Counted from the first letter of the stretch, positions 34,809 through 49,600 are shown. The stretch: 64,000 nt of DNA from Saccoglossus kowalevskii (GCF_000003605.2 NW_003128369.1:428304-492303); one strand, 5' to 3'. Program-made: numbers and translations. The notes: generated by a model from the sequence alone, not told the origin.

Positions 34809-34892
34809 AAAGACAAACTGCATGCCTGTTTTATTGACCTTAGAAAGGCTTTTGACAATGTTTGGCATAATAGACTATTTCTCAAATTAAGG
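34809..34892 (+). mobile_element. LINE reverse-transcriptase fragment
   Basis: The plus strand encodes HACFIDLRKAFDNVWHNRLF within a 28-codon open stretch. This is the conserved core around the first catalytic Asp of non-LTR retrotransposon reverse transcriptases (pattern FIDxxKAFDxVWH). Nothing else of the element is visible, so it is a short dead fragment. Confidence 0.75.
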
Positions 34893-35379
34893 TAGACGTC
34901 TTATCATAATTATTGAGAAAGTTGGTCATAAATCGCATGACAATGTTCATTTGTTTATTATGTACAGTCATGGAGCTATTTTCCCATGGTACAATAAAAT
35001 AGCATTATTTTGTGTGTTATTTTCTCAGAAACATGTCCTAATATATATGTTTTTAAATTGTTATTTTTAGAAAAGAAAAAATTCCCATTTTGACACTTTT
35101 TATTTGTCCCAGACTGTTTAAATAATTCAGGACAACAAAATGTACCCCATTATTAAAAAAAAACTAATTTTTCAGCTTATGTCACCAGCCCGCAATTTTA
35201 CATACTAGTGTTATAATACCTCCAAAATGGCTACTATTAACTGAAATACAACCATTAGTTTTTCGTAAATTAGGCTGGTGACCTTAACTCTTTTTAAAGT
35301 CAATATCCTTATATTGCCATTGAGTAGAATTTAATGCAAGATGAATACATTTTGGGAATTTTCATTCATGAGGCTTCTA

Positions 35380-35700
35380 TCTTGACCGCCTTGACCGGTC
35401 AAGTTCAAATTTCATACATACTTCAGACATATCGTACAGCCGCGTGTTCATTTTTGTCATGGTGAAATGAAAAATGGCTGACTGGCGGCCATCTTGTATA
35501 AACGATTGTAGTTCCACAACCCAATATCTCATACTCATACGATATTGTGGCCATTGTCTGTATTCATGTGATATCTCATGCCTATAATACAAATAGGAAA
35601 TGCCTATTATTCTATGAAGTATGGTATGCTGCGCCATATGTACGGTATGAACGCAATTCATTTTGAGATATGATGAGACCTTTTTACCTTGTGAAATTCC
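35380..35700. repeat. Copy of the ATGGCTG...GGCCAT repeat
   Basis: AAAATGGCTGACTGGCGGCCA at about 35470 repeats the hairpin seen three times at 815-1130. The surrounding text has other short inverted motifs (TTGACCGGTCAA at 35392). Confidence 0.5.
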
Positions 35701-36499
35701 CATTTCTAGTATCGATGATTGACCTTTCTTTGTTCGAAAAGTATTTGGTTCACATCGTCGTACGTATTTTTTAATTATTACATTTTAATAAGTGCAAAAT
35801 ATTTGGCACGAAATCTTGACTTTTTATTTTGATTTATTGTATTTGTAGTGTGAATAATTTTTTTTTTTAACACGTCAACAGTCTAACTTATCATAAACTA
35901 ATTATCGCATTTTAATGGGACTTGATATATAGGTGCCTGGGAACAATGCTAAAGACCATTTAGTTTTATAATGAAATTCTAGCATACTAATTACCTAATT
36001 TAAATAATAATGAACCAATTTTCAAGTGATATGTATAAAAAAAATGACTGCATTACAATAAAAGTTGGAATACGTGTCCGGAGACAATACTAAAGACGTG
36101 CTTAGTTTTGGGCTGAAATTACCTAATTTGCATAACATGCATAATCATCACATTTCAGTTTACCTAATTTTTATTAGTCAATTTCTGATGTCTCAGAAAA
36201 TCAGATTTAAATTGAACTCGTGGTACAGATGTCTGGAATAAATCCGACTACAAGGCGCGGATGTAGAATCAAACTTATTTTCTGTGAAAAAAGAATCTTT
36301 TGGTTTTCGCATCATAAATAAAGGCGCATGAAAAGTACAGTATTCTTTTATAAACTGTGGCCATTGTTGTTGTTGTGTCCCTGCCGCGTACGCTGTGCCA
36401 AATATGGGCGTTTGACCTGATCTTATTTGTGTAATGACCTCGAGGTGACGATGACATCATTGTTCAGAAGACGCATACCTCGACGGCCGATGACACACC

Positions 36500-36840
36500 A
36501 AATAAAAGTAATCACGTGACACTGCGCAGTTGAAAGTTACGGAGTTACTCCCCAGAGCTTGGAAATTCATCGTTAAATAACACATTGTGAAAGATTTGTG
36601 CATGTTATTTCAGTTAACTTACGAAATTATATAGAAGTTATCAAAATATTTTCTTTAAATTGAGGAGCGAACTTTGGTTTTTCATATTTTTTTTGAAGTC
36701 ATACAAGTTCAGCTGAACTTAAAGGCAACAGTAAACAGAACAGCCACAGCTTTTTAGCATTATCCGCCATCTTTATTTGGTAGGCCTCTTTCAGAGCTGA
36801 GTTGCATCGTATCAATTTTTACTCTAATTCGGTAGGTAAC
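36500..36840 (+). promoter_or_regulatory. Candidate promoter region, possibly of alpha-spectrin
   Basis: A motif cluster: TCACGTGA (E-box, 36512-36519), CTGCGCAG (NRF1 half-site type, 36522-36529) and CCGCCATCTT (YY1, 36764-36773), followed by a possible splice donor G|GTAGGT at 36831. It could drive the non-coding first exon of the plus-strand spectrin gene 10 kb downstream; no transcript evidence is available. Confidence 0.3.
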
Positions 36841-39800
36841 TCATATTTGTACTTCATATTCCACAGACATGTTTAGTATGAGGTACTGCGTCCAAGTTTA
36901 TCAAATCGACCGCATTCTTGAGTCCGATTCTGGTACAAACAACGATTTCTTTACCTCGACACGGGTGCAAATTACACGGGACATTGTGATGTGGGCTTGG
37001 CCTCTGTAATGTGGAGGCCTGCTGGTACATTTGTTCCACCATATCAGATGCAAAATTCCCGTACCCCCGCGATTTACTGTTTTATACACGCATCTTTCGA
37101 CAGAGAGTTTGAGGGATTTGAAACAACCCCTGATGTCGACGTGAATTATGTAAAAAATAGTGTTCAGACAACAGACTGGATGCAATGGCGGCTAAATGAA
37201 ATCGGACACTACGTGTATTGAATATTTTGTATGTACCACGCCCCACGTACACGATGTCCGCCCGGGAGTCCGTTGAGTTAAAATAATGCTCATATATGCA
37301 TTTCTTGATAAAATCGTGTACAGTAGTAAATATCTCTGTCGTCTGAGAAAATTGATTTGAAAACAAATATTCCAGTGACATTCTCAACTAGAGACACTCC
37401 CTATTTCTATTTGAACATGATGATACAATTAAAATTTTTAATAATTTTACCCGATTATTATCAGTGTTGTATACTGTAACTAATTGGTAAACTTGTATAT
37501 ATGTATTCGGTCTAATTTGCGGAAGTCCTTGTGGCTATCAGACTAGTGCAATCATTTACTGTTGAATGGGGTATCTGTCAATCCCTGGGACTGTACTGTC
37601 ACCATCATCGTTTCCATTATTATTTTGTCTCTCAATTCATTTGTGATATTATGCTTAATTAAAATGCTTCTATGCAAGTTGCCCGTTAACGTTTCATTGC
37701 AAAGTGTGTCAGCAAATGTCCACAATGTGATACCAGTGAGTGAAACTCTGTAATCTCAATGTCTCACCATTTTAAATTTAGTTGTTTTGTTGTTGTGACT
37801 GGCATCCTGAATATTGTATAATAATTACTAGTACTGCATAATGTACAAGAAGGTTGTGTGCTTTGCATATACAATCGTTGAATGTTTTAAATTAATAGGG
37901 TAATTCAAGTACATTTTTTTTTATCAAATTACTCGCTTGAATAAAAGAATACATTTTAAAATATTGTTGTCATGTGTGACTACTCAGCACTGTTTAGTAA
38001 GTCTCCTAGCTGTACTGATTTACTGTATTTGCACTATAATTATTTGGTGCATTTGTCATAGGTGTTATCGTTCGTCTATATTCAATGTACTATTGTAGCA
38101 CAATGATTTGCATGTCCACAAGATTGTTGGTTTGACTGACGTGGTCATCAACACAATCAGCAGTGAAAAAAAGGTACAGACTTTCTTTACTAGCTAGGCT
38201 TACAGGATTCAGGGTTAGAATTTTGGGATCTAGTCTGAGTCAGAAGAAACTAAAAACTAGTGGTCCCATGTGCTGTTCCCACTCCCCAGTGCATATAACA
38301 AGTTTCTTGTAGCAATGAGTAGCAGATTCCAACACAATCTACTTATTCTAATTCAGAACCTGTAAATGAGCATTAATTCAATTCAAAAATTATTATCCAA
38401 TTTAAAAAAAAATAATTTAGCAGATGTACTTTATAGGAACTAAGTTTTGATCTTATTTGTTTAAATTCTGTACATTGCAATATTGAGTGTCTGAGACTAA
38501 ATTACATTCAAGATCATATGAGTTTTCTTCCCTGCTGAGAGATTAAAATAGTAACCTGATCTACTGGATTGTTTTTAGTAGAGAATCCAAAAATGGTCAT
38601 GATCTACTGGATTGTTTTCGATAAAAAAGATGGGTGTGTAGATGAAATAGTCGTCTTCAATTGCTGAATCCAGAGATTCATTGAATGATTTTATAATCCG
38701 TATATTGATAGTACCCATACCACGTGCCATCTTCAATAACCCACAAAATGAACCATTTTCTCTATTTTGTTAGTCACCTGAACAAAGTAGACACAGATCA
38801 CTATAAAATGCCTGTTGTCTCTTTCCAGACTCGGTTCTTCCAGTGTACCACATAGCACTGCTTTCTATATTATTCAAATTGATAATCAGCGAAATAATCT
38901 GGTCACATTACTGTCGTTACATTCCTGTGTCACTTGTAGTTTCTTCATTGCCTCAAACAAAACGTGACATAAATGTCTTAATTGATATGCTGTAAATATC
39001 ATTTTAACCAACAGTGTGTGATTGCAATATACATTATTTATCATTAAATTGTGATAACTTTCATGATACATTTCTGAATTGCCTGTGAATCCTGAACTTT
39101 CATATTCCATTAGGCTGAATAAAAAATACGACACACTGTGCCTGACTTTGCATAGATTCAACATGCCAACCCTACTTCTTGTTCTGGTTAGAATTAAAAG
39201 TGCGCATTTACAGCAGCATAAACTAGATTTTTCCTTAAACTTTGCCTCAGTATGTTGCCTAGACAGAAATTGCTTAGTGCAAAAGTTGCACCGGGGGGAA
39301 ATGAGATACCGGTAGTCACTAAATGTAGAACTTCGTTTTCTAAACGTGAGATAATTTGATAGCGCAATTAAGGATGCCTCTCGCTATATTGCAAAGTTCA
39401 CAGAAATTTGTCTAGGAATAATAATAATATGACTAGCAGCTTTATAATGTCATTTGTAATAGGAATACAAAATTTGTTGATTTTTATAAAAAATATTAAT
39501 ACAAAAGAATATATATTTTATCATATAATAAAACAATCAAGAAGAGTCACGCATACTCGTATGTTGAAATTATAAAAATTACAACAACAAAAAATACCTA
39601 AATCAGCTCGCCAAATTCACTTTGACGTTCCAGTTTTTATTTCGTAGCCTTGATAGGTTATTCAAATAAACAAATTTGCCATTTAGCTTTGGTGCATAAT
39701 GTGTTCATTTCACATTGAATATAAAACAGTATTTGTGCGTAGCATTGTTTTGAAGTCCAGTGTGGAGCAGGTGCGGGGAAAGGAAATAGTCATTATTATG

Positions 39801-42800
39801 ACATACACTACTCCTTAATTAATGCTTGTTTTCATGTCAGTGTTTCCCATTCTAAAAGTGTATCCTGAAAAAAAATATTCCCTATACATGTTCCGAGATA
39901 CGTTTTTTTTTTTCGCAAAATAAAATATTAAATTTATTTTCAGTGCATCAGATCATGCTAAAATCCAATAAATGAGTTGTTTTTTCGCAAATTTCGATGG
40001 GTTAATGAATTCAAACGGTAATGATTTCTATTCACTGTTTAATATTCTGCTTGTGTTCAATAAGTTATTTTTAACTGAGGCCCTCTGGTGGCAGTCAGTT
40101 GTCCTATGGGGGCCTCTTTTTTTTCATTGTAACATATATACAAGGCGTAGTTTTTCCTTGAACTACCTAAAGTGCCCCATTGAGTATGACTAATAGAATA
40201 TTCCTGCTCTCCTGATTATGGCTGCGAGGATTATAGTGCTGTCGTCAGTATGGGCTGGGTTTTTGACAACGCTTGAGTGTCTGTCTTTCCGTGTATTGGC
40301 ATTGAAGCCAGCATAATCACGTTGTGACGTAAACGCTGCTTGATAATAACAGCAGTGCAGAACATCGTTGTTGATTGCCAGTCCTGCACTGTGTTTCAAC
40401 ATCTGCCTTTGAGTCTACCGTTTTCTTTTCGCATCGACTATTTGTCATCTTTCTGGCTGGAAGAAGACACCCTATCACCTCGTCCGCATGGATTGATTAC
40501 AGACGCTGTTGCAGCACGTTTTGTGTCATGTTTCCCACCTGTATGTCATGCCAAAGGCTAACATCTGTCCTTTTCTTGAAGCTCATCCCGATCTTTTCCT
40601 CATTCTCCTTCTTCTCCTCCTCGTCATTTACATCCTTTTCTATGGACTAAGCTGTCTACTAATTCATGCCCATCAAGTGCAAACAGGTCAGTCCAAAACT
40701 ATTATTTTTAGTTGTCATACCTCTGTCCCAAAATTTTAACCTTGAGGTTCCAATTTCAGTATTCAAATTGGTTGCCTAAGTAACGAGCAGTCTCATTACT
40801 ACATATCGTTAGCATTAGCTGAAGTGTATTTCCTTTTTTAATGGGTTGAGTGCAAGTTAATGAAGAAACCAGATTCATAGTATTAGTTTTTTTCTTCTTC
40901 TCAATTGAGTTCGTAATTTTTTGTAAAACTCAATTTCTGTGACAACTCTGATCTTGATCTTTTTTTATGGGTACATTGTATTTTTATCTCAGTTGTGTTC
41001 TGCGTTTAGTTATGTTCTCAAAAGATGCGTTAGCTGCCATATTATTTATCACAGACCTCAAAATTGAGTTTGCAGTCTCTTTAGACATGCATCTTAAGAT
41101 AAAACTTTGGTTTTTAAAATCCATAGTACAATTGATAAATAAGATAAATTGTCTTCCAGTTTTTGTCAGAGTTTTAAAAATAATTATACAAATGTTGAGG
41201 AAAGATCAGAATATTTATCTATCTAACTGCGTTGGTCTCTCAATATCGCAGTTCCAGTGTAATTCTTGTATTAATTGTTTCTGTGTTAATAATTGATATG
41301 CTCTGACGTCAATCGTTTCAAATGTATCGTTCTACAATGTATAAAATATGACTTTGCTAAACCAGATAAGTTTATTGAATTTGAGAAGTTCGTGGAAATT
41401 TCAGATTGATCAGATAAAAAAGATCACCTTGTCTGTATGAATTTGCAGAATGCATAATTTTGCATATTTTGTCATTTTTTTTTTATTATATCTTTTTTTT
41501 TTATGATGAAAGCCTAATGAGGAGAAATTAAAATGGTTTCATATTTGAATCATTGGCAGACTACCGTAGACTTCATTGATTGTCGAAACTATAGCCTACC
41601 CATATCATTGGTAAAATTCAGTAAATTGTTAAAAGTAGATACTTATCACAGTTGAACAGCCGACTACCATCTCATTTTTTTCAACATAATTGTACCAGAG
41701 TTCATTATCGCATCGATTATAGATAAGTCAATAAAATTCAGATTTTTTTTTTCTGCTGGTTTTAGTGTATTTCATGCACATTGCAGTAATTATGAATCTA
41801 TTTTTTTTATTAATGTACGGTGTCGAGATCTTCTATTAACGAAGTACTCAAGGGGATTTATTTTTAGGTTTTGTGCAAATACTTGGAATATAATAACTGA
41901 TAATATATTGTATGCATGATTTTGAATATACGTGTACATATGCGTGTTTGTTTGATAGATACATTGCTGTCAAGCCTGTCTAGAAATTATTTTTTGCAAT
42001 ATGGAATTTTTAGTATTTTTTATGATGATCTTGAGTGTTTATTAACTAATTCATTCATTGTTTACGTTCAAATTAAACTAAAGTAAATTTATTGTTAGTA
42101 ATGGAAAATTATGTCCATTTCTTCCACAATTAAAAAATGTTCTTGGAAACAATGGCGGCATTCAAAAGGTTATAGAGCGAAAATTGTTGTGAGAAAGCCA
42201 GAGCAAAGCAGTCTATTCTTCATTCTTGGCCTTTGTGACGTTACATTGCTATTATTTCTCTGTAGATGATAGTTATTTGTTCAAACATATTTCTGTGACA
42301 CGAGTGTTCTCGCGAAGGAGGAATTCAGGGATACGTCCCCTGTGTACATACTGAATTTAATTTGCCTCAATGAGTGAACTATATCATGATAGTTCATGAT
42401 TTCGACGCATTTCACTTTGATAGAAACTGTAATGTAAGTTATCGTTTAATCTACAATTATCTCACTTCCTGGTTAAATGTCAAACCATGGTGGTTAATTT
42501 GCATAATAATAATAATAATAATCTAATTTGCATATGTCTATCAACACTTTTTTTGAAAGCATGTTTCTAGCTTGGTTTAATTCTACTTACTTGAAGGGTC
42601 TGACTCGAACATTGGATTTTTTTCAGTCCTTTTTTTTACACATGTTTTAATGTGTTGTAATTTTCCATATTATTACTTACATAACTACTTGTACATTGCA
42701 GAGTATTTCCACAATGTGGCGTAATACAGAACAGATCAAAAATGCACATCACATGGTGTGCATCACGTTTTTTAAGTGGACAATTTGCTCATGTGTGTAT

Positions 42801-45458
42801 TTTCAAAATTAGTATTCAGTGCCTGGAAATTAAATAAAACCAGCAAATTGGAGCAAATGTCATGAGTAAGCAGAAAGTATACAGAAGGCTTTGAGTGATA
42901 TGGAATTTTATGGCGTCAAAAGAATTAGCATACAATTACATGTGCAATGAAATATTTGTAGATTTGAAGATTTTATGGCATTCATGAAAAAAAAAATGTG
43001 AAAGTTGCTGAAATTTTCACTGATACAAAATTGTGTGATTTTCAGCAATAGTTTCTCTTTTAACACTTTGTTTCATTTTTTCGGATTATGGAAATTATGA
43101 GTGTCATAAAAGTATAATCCTAGGGTATTTTGTTTTGAATTGACGTAAGCAGACACTCATGGTTATTACCAGAGTGGCATTTACATATCGCCTGCCGGTG
43201 AAAACCTCCATAATAGTCAAAATGAATGCAGAAAAACTGGCGTCAGCAGCGATGTGTTCATCCCCGTCTGGGGCTTATTGATACAAAACTGTTGCCATGA
43301 TCACTCGTATCTGCTGGGTCAACCATTCAGAGAAAATTTGCCTCTTTAGACATGCTTCTTATTAGTTATTGGGCCTTCCTATGTATAATATAATACTTTG
43401 GTATTACCTGTCATTAGTTAATTATGTAAATTTGACAGCACCCCTGTTAATATAGCATTATAAATTGTTGAGGAATTTGCCTGCTGTAAAACAAGTATTG
43501 ACTTCATGTTCCACCTTTCGCTGTTACATACAGATGAATGTATGGTGAGATAAGTTCATCACTTACCCAAAAGACTGAATGAAATGTTTCTTAAACGCTA
43601 TAATAGCAAGTTAATTTCATATTCTTCCGATGGTGTCAAGTACCTGTCCAAATGCGCAATTATCACAGCAGAATTTTGAGTGTTTCGTCTTTGAGTAAGC
43701 CCTATACTCGTACCGTTAATTCCATTATACTCGGGTAATAAGGACATTCACTATGTGACTGTGTTGTCTGGATTTTTCCCTTGAGACATTGAATGATTAC
43801 TGAGCAAGTTACAGCGATAAAAACAAAACAGGAATGAAATTTAGATTGTTTGTGACTTGTACCATGTTGTGTGTCAAGAGATATAAAAATCACGCGCAAT
43901 ACGCTAGGTTACGGGAGGTCAACATTAATATGCACGGTAGTGACATCCCCATACTAAATACTAACCTCATTTTGAGAAGAATAAACTGATTATACGTTGT
44001 CTCCTCGAGGCTGGGTCTTTGTGTGTTCCCAAGTAGTTGTAAGTACGTTATTTTCAAGAAGTTGACGGGGCTAATGGAAACATACTGTTTGGGTGAAGTG
44101 AACTGTGTCGTCTCGAGTTTAATGTCATAATAGTGATAACCACAGTGGATTTCCCTATAGTTGTTTGCTGAAGTGAACAACCCCCTCCCCCATTGTAACA
44201 AGTTTTCAACCCCCTCCCCCATTGTAACAAGTTTTCAACCCTATCTTTTAGATGTACTAATCTGAATTCAGTTAAAATGCTAGTCTTTCTATGTTTTACA
44301 TTCAACTCATTGAAAATGTGGGATGTAAATTTATGTAAAAAATGTACCAGACGAAGATCATGATTTATACACAGGTTACCGTAGTTACACAGTATTGCAT
44401 TACATTATCAGCTAACAACCGTAATGGTTTTTCAGAGTTGCTTATATTTGTGTCATCGTGTCATGTTTGTTTTTTTCCAGAATTTTCTGGATGATCAGTG
44501 TAATAATTTAAAAAAATACAGTCACTTCTTGTAATAACACTCATAGAATTTTCTATCTTGGAAAAGTCTTTAAGTATGCTGTCATTTCAGCATGTTGAAT
44601 GAGGTTTCATACAGTGATGATATCTACATGTACATGCAATGTATGTACTTGTGTTACCAATAAATAAATGAAAATCCACATCGAATGTCTGAATCGCCGT
44701 CGGTCTTCCATTTAATTTATTAATATTTACGTAATTTCGATACTTGATAGTGTAATTTATGATTTATACCGTTCTATGATATGCATTCACTATCGTGTTT
44801 TCTAGGTTTTCATCATTATATTGATTTTTTTATAGACATATTTGAATTTCTTGGTAACATCGTCATACTATTTTGAAGTCACTATTGTCCCTCTTGACAT
44901 TTATGAATGTATGACGTATATGTGCATATTTAGTGTCTGCTTAGTTACGTAAATGATATTTGCAATGCATTAACTGCACTAATATAACTGTATATTTAAC
45001 TAAAATCGAACCAAATTGACTTCAGACTTAAAGTAAATATTATTACAAGGTTAAATATTGTGTTCAAAGTCGTGTCACGTCACTGGGTGATTGCGTACCT
45101 CTAGGCACAGAAACAGTGTTCTACCCAAGCCGTTCAAGCACAGCGGTTTTACCATGCCTTGCCAGTGAAATAGTGTTCCCCAGCCAAGCCCTTTAATTAA
45201 ACACAGCAGTTTTATCATGCTTTATCGCTTAAAGTACAAGGTTCTACTAGGTCCTTTCAGCACAGCAGTTTTTCCGTGCATGGCTACTGAGTCTCTCATT
45301 ATGCAATCTGACTGGGTCCGGTGTTGCACTTGATCGAACACATTAGTAATTACTTCACGTGTATGTTAACAGTGATGTGCTCGTACAAAATATTACAACA
45401 TGTCCTATTTCCTTTGATAATTGGCTCAATCAGACTGAATATTTATATTTTAGAACTA
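36841..45458. other. Long non-coding stretch upstream of alpha-spectrin
   Basis: Open frames here are short, overlapping and without recognisable motifs. A CRE-like TGACGTAA (40325-40332) followed by pyrimidine-rich sequence and a CAG|GTCAGT donor at 40686 could be an alternative first exon. A roughly 30-bp direct duplication, AAGTTTTCAACCCCCTCCCC, lies at about 44180-44240. Otherwise I see nothing. Confidence 0.4.
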
Positions 45459-45666
45459 TTGTAAAATACTTTATTTTCACTTGGAATTACTTTTCGCTAT
45501 TTTCACTGAAAGAACGATTTATCGAAAATAAAATCCAGCGAATATACCTTTTTTCTTATCTTTTACATTCAACTCATTAAAAATCAGTGAAAATAAATTC
45601 TATACAAAACACCCAAAAAGTCTATTCAGTGAAAGTTAATTCCAGCTAAAATAAAGCATTTTACAG
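45459..45666. mobile_element. MITE family A copy
   Basis: TTGTAAAATACTTTATTTTC to CTAAAATAAAGCATTTTACAG. Full-length, forward orientation. Confidence 0.9.
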
Positions 45667-45962
45667 TATTGCGTTATAGATCATTAAACTCACTGGGTAC
45701 ATGTATGTGCTACATGTAACTGTCCATATTTTTTATACAAACTTCCTTTAATGTGTATGAAGCCCATTTCTTTCTATTTTATATCTGAAACGTGTTCTCC
45801 CCAGATGTTTTAAACCTGGTAATTTTACAATGCTTGGTTGCACTCTTGAGAGGTTACTTACTAGAATATGATGACATAAACTAAAAATTACATTTAATGT
45901 CAGCTGGATAAATACAACTGATTTCAACAATACCCCTGGTACATGTAGTACACTTCTTTTAT

Positions 45963-46345
45963 TAGCTCCGCTGTCGACTTTGTCAAGCGGAGCTTATCAT
46001 ATGAGTGATTGTCAGTCGTCGTCTGTGTCAATGTTTTACTTTATATCACGACTTCTTGTTAAAAACCAAAAGTTCAATTGCTTTGATATTACATATATAG
46101 ATACTACATGTAGACCTTTCTCAGATTTGTTCATTCCATGATGATATCTTCAATTCTCTAATTTTGGTGAATATTTTTGTCATTTTTGGTAGAAAGTGAT
46201 ATTTTTGACTTTCTGTTAAAAACTGTAAGTCCGATTGCTTTGATACTATACATATTGTTCATTTTCTAATGATGTCTTCAGTTCTTTAATTGAAATGTGC
46301 ATTGCTAACAGCAGAGCTATCTCAGCCGATAGGCTGCTTGTTGTA
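45963..46345 (+). mobile_element. Dispersed repeat family D, copy 2
   Basis: TAGCTCCGCTGTCGACTTTG to GATAGGCTGCTTGTTGTAAA. The interior duplicates TGTTAAAAACYRWAAGT and TCAGATTTGTTCATT-type segments. Matches 15763-16065 in reverse orientation. No ORF. Confidence 0.7.
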
Positions 46346-46362
46346 AAAGCATACACTACTTA

Positions 46363-46501
46363 CTGTGAAATACTTTATTTTCGCTTGGAATTAGTTTTTG
46401 CTATTTTCGCTGAAATAATGGTTTAAAATAAATTCCATACAAAACACCCAAAAAGTCTATTCAGCGAAAATTAATTCCAGCTAAAATAAAGTATTTCACA
46501 G
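46363..46501. mobile_element. MITE family A copy with internal deletion
   Basis: CTGTGAAATACTTTATTTTC to AAATAAAGTATTTCACAG, flanked by TA. About 60 bp of the middle is missing compared with the full element. It ends about 150 bp before the first coding exon of spectrin. Confidence 0.9.
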
Positions 46502-46652
46502 TATTAATTATGCTAATTAGTTAGGTTTGGACATTTAGCTCATCTTGCCTCTGTGAAAAATACAGTACCGGTAAATGATAGATCGTTGTTGTTTACCATC
46601 ATGTTGTGTACATTAGCTGACTTCTATCCATATGAATTGTCTTATTTTGCAG

Positions 46653-49600
46653 ACCAATTAGGGGAGAGCAAAGAAAATGACGGACCGCGAGATAAAAGTA
46701 CTTGAGACGGCTGATGACATCCAGATTCGTCGAAATCAAGTCCTTTCTCGTTATGCTGAGTTTAAGAAGCTAGCACATGAGCGCCGTGCGAAGCTGGAAG
46801 ATGCGAGACGCTTCCAGTTCTTCAAACGTGATGCTGATGAATTGGAAACTTGGATCTTGGAGAAGTTGCAGACTGCTTCCGACGAGAGCTACAAAGATCC
46901 AACTAACCTGCAGGTAAGGATGCACATTTCTTTTATTTTTACATACCACCTAGCTTACTGGTAATTATGTTGGAATACACAACTCAACGATCATTTTAAT
47001 GTATCAGGTGACATTGTTTGAATACAAAACTGTCATACCCTTTAAATACTGTTCCCTTATTTTATGTTGCACATCACTAGACGTCTACACACGTTATAGA
47101 GGGCGCTGTTAATTGTTCATAAGATTCTAAAAACATTTATCTCTATATAATGTAGGTATTTTTTTCCCCGTATTTAAAAATTCACTAGCAAGATTAATTT
47201 TTATCAAAAAATGATTTAACATAAACTTTTTATTTCTACTTGGTATACTGTTGCATGGTTACAATGTTCCTAATTTTTTTCGTTTGTCCAAATCTTGAAA
47301 AGTTTTGTCTGTGTAATGTCTTCTTGTGTCGTCTCTCTTTTCAAATTCTTGCTTTTTGGCAGAGATTAATTACAATCAAGGTAATTTTTTTAATCGACTT
47401 GTTAACAAAATATGTACAGTTAAACCTTTATACGAGGAATTTTGTTGTTTACTCCTTTATTAGCACAGTCTTATCACCCCTATTCCATAGTTGATTGATT
47501 CATTTTGACTATATGCTGATTTAACATCCGATTGTACCATTTTTAAAAAACCAAACACAATAGGGATGATAAGGTTTGGCTATATTTTCTAAAATGTCTG
47601 AATTTCTAGATTTCTTTATCTATTCAAAGCATGGCTAGTTAAGTTATCATAGCATATCTGCTTTTTGAGATTAATATCAATCCTGCCAAAAAGTTTCACT
47701 AGCTATTTTTCATTTTGTCTAGTTTTTGTCTAGAAACATTCTTTTATAGAAACAATTTCTTTTTAGCAAAAAACATAACCGATGACTGTAAGTAAATATG
47801 GGAGCATCTTAATCTGGAAGGGATTTAGATTTACTGTTAGTTTTACAAGGCGAGAAAAGAATCCAGAGAAATGCAATCCACTGGAGACAGGAACTCGCAG
47901 TACCACGTTCTTTTCAAGCTTCACTAATGTCAAACATAGCCATTTTCTTAAGTGTGTGCACATTATACTTGAATTATAACCTTTTTTCTAACTACATCAG
48001 CTGAACATGAACTTTGGTATTTAGATGACATTTAATTTCTATGCGATGACTTCTAAAAAGGTTTGAATAGCTAACTAATTAGGTGAATTTAGCTAGTGCC
48101 TACATACACAGCCCCTGTGAGTTTCGACCACTGCTGTGAATTTAGTCAATGCCTGCTATTGTTTCTGGCCACTGTCAAATTAAGTCAACGACCTACATGG
48201 CTATGGCTTCACTATTCCTCTGTTCTGAGGTAACATTTTGTGATGAAAAGCTCTGTAAGAAAACAATTTTGAGCTGGCTATTGCCTCTTTATTGTGTGCT
48301 ACTGATTCTCGGCTGTTCTAATCACAAACGTTTTCTGCCAGTTTCTTATCCTATTCTTGTTCTGATTCTTGATTGGTATCGGTAAGTATTGTTAAGTCAG
48401 CCATGTACATTTCTACAGTACTGACAACGTTGAACCAACAGTTAATTTGTCAGTTCATCACCTAACAGCCACACTCCGTATTTTTCCTCCACCCCTCTCA
48501 TATAGGATATCAAAAACTTAAAGGTACGATTAACAACACGAATTGAATATATGTTTCTGTGTTCGCGCTGAAAACTGTTTTGTGTGCTTAAATATTGCTT
48601 TTTGTCCTATCCCACCTCTACCTTCTTTCGTCTGAAATCATAGGGACCACATGTAAGCATGCAACCCACGCATACGTATGGCAAAATAAAATGTTTCGCA
48701 ATGCTGTTTCATTTCAACAAGGAATGTCAATATTGAATGGAAGATGGTAGATATTTTTTTAGCTGCAGTGTTGCTTGTGTAGTATTGCTTACTGGCTATG
48801 TACAACTTATACAGTCACTGAAATTGACATGGAAGAAAGGAGTTGATATTTTCTCAACAGACCTTGACATTTATTCGCTGTTCCCATAACCATATCTCGC
48901 ATGAAAGCTACAACAGTCAGCTGTCTTTGTGAAAAAAATGTAGTACAGTTTGCTTTCATATTGTGTTCAATGTATGCAATTTTTGTAATGTATCAAAACA
49001 TTGATTAATTAAGTTATTAATTTATTTTGATCATTTCTCAACACATCGTTTGATGGTGTCGATTATTCGCATTCGTTTCGTTTTGCTTATCCGTGGCGGC
49101 TTTCAGCAAGCGATGTATTAATGATAGACGTAGTGCCAAAAATTAGAGTATTTGTTACCATATACGGGTAACCATGGGTGACATCGTACGCCAAACATTT
49201 GATCAATTGCCATCGCTAACTTTGTGAAATGTTCGCATATGCCCACAATCGTTAAAATACATTAGGTTTAAAAAATAACTCGCAATACAATGTATTCGCC
49301 GAAAGCTTGTGTATTTACCAAGAAGTAGGTATCTCTCAGAATATTCACTGATTTTATTTATATTTATTTTATCCTTAGGGTAAGTTGCAGAAACATCAGG
49401 CATTTGAAGCTGAGGTTGCGGCCCATAGCAACGCCATTGAACAGTTGGACCAGAGCGGCATGGAGATGATCAATGGAGGTCACTTTGCCTCGGAGACTAT
49501 TGAGGTCAGTCATTTATTCATTTTGTGTTTCTTACTTACTGTTTTCAAGTTTTAGACAAGTAATGTTGTAATAGGTCCCTTTCATGACCTTTTAATCTTC

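Noticed and set aside
36854-37387. Cluster of overlapping frames at 36.9-37.4 kb
   Set aside because: Overlapping on both strands, no family motif and no splice sites that join them.
40340-40739. Overlapping plus-strand frames rich in Phe/Ser/Leu
   Set aside because: Composition follows a pyrimidine-rich tract; better explained as possible 5' UTR.
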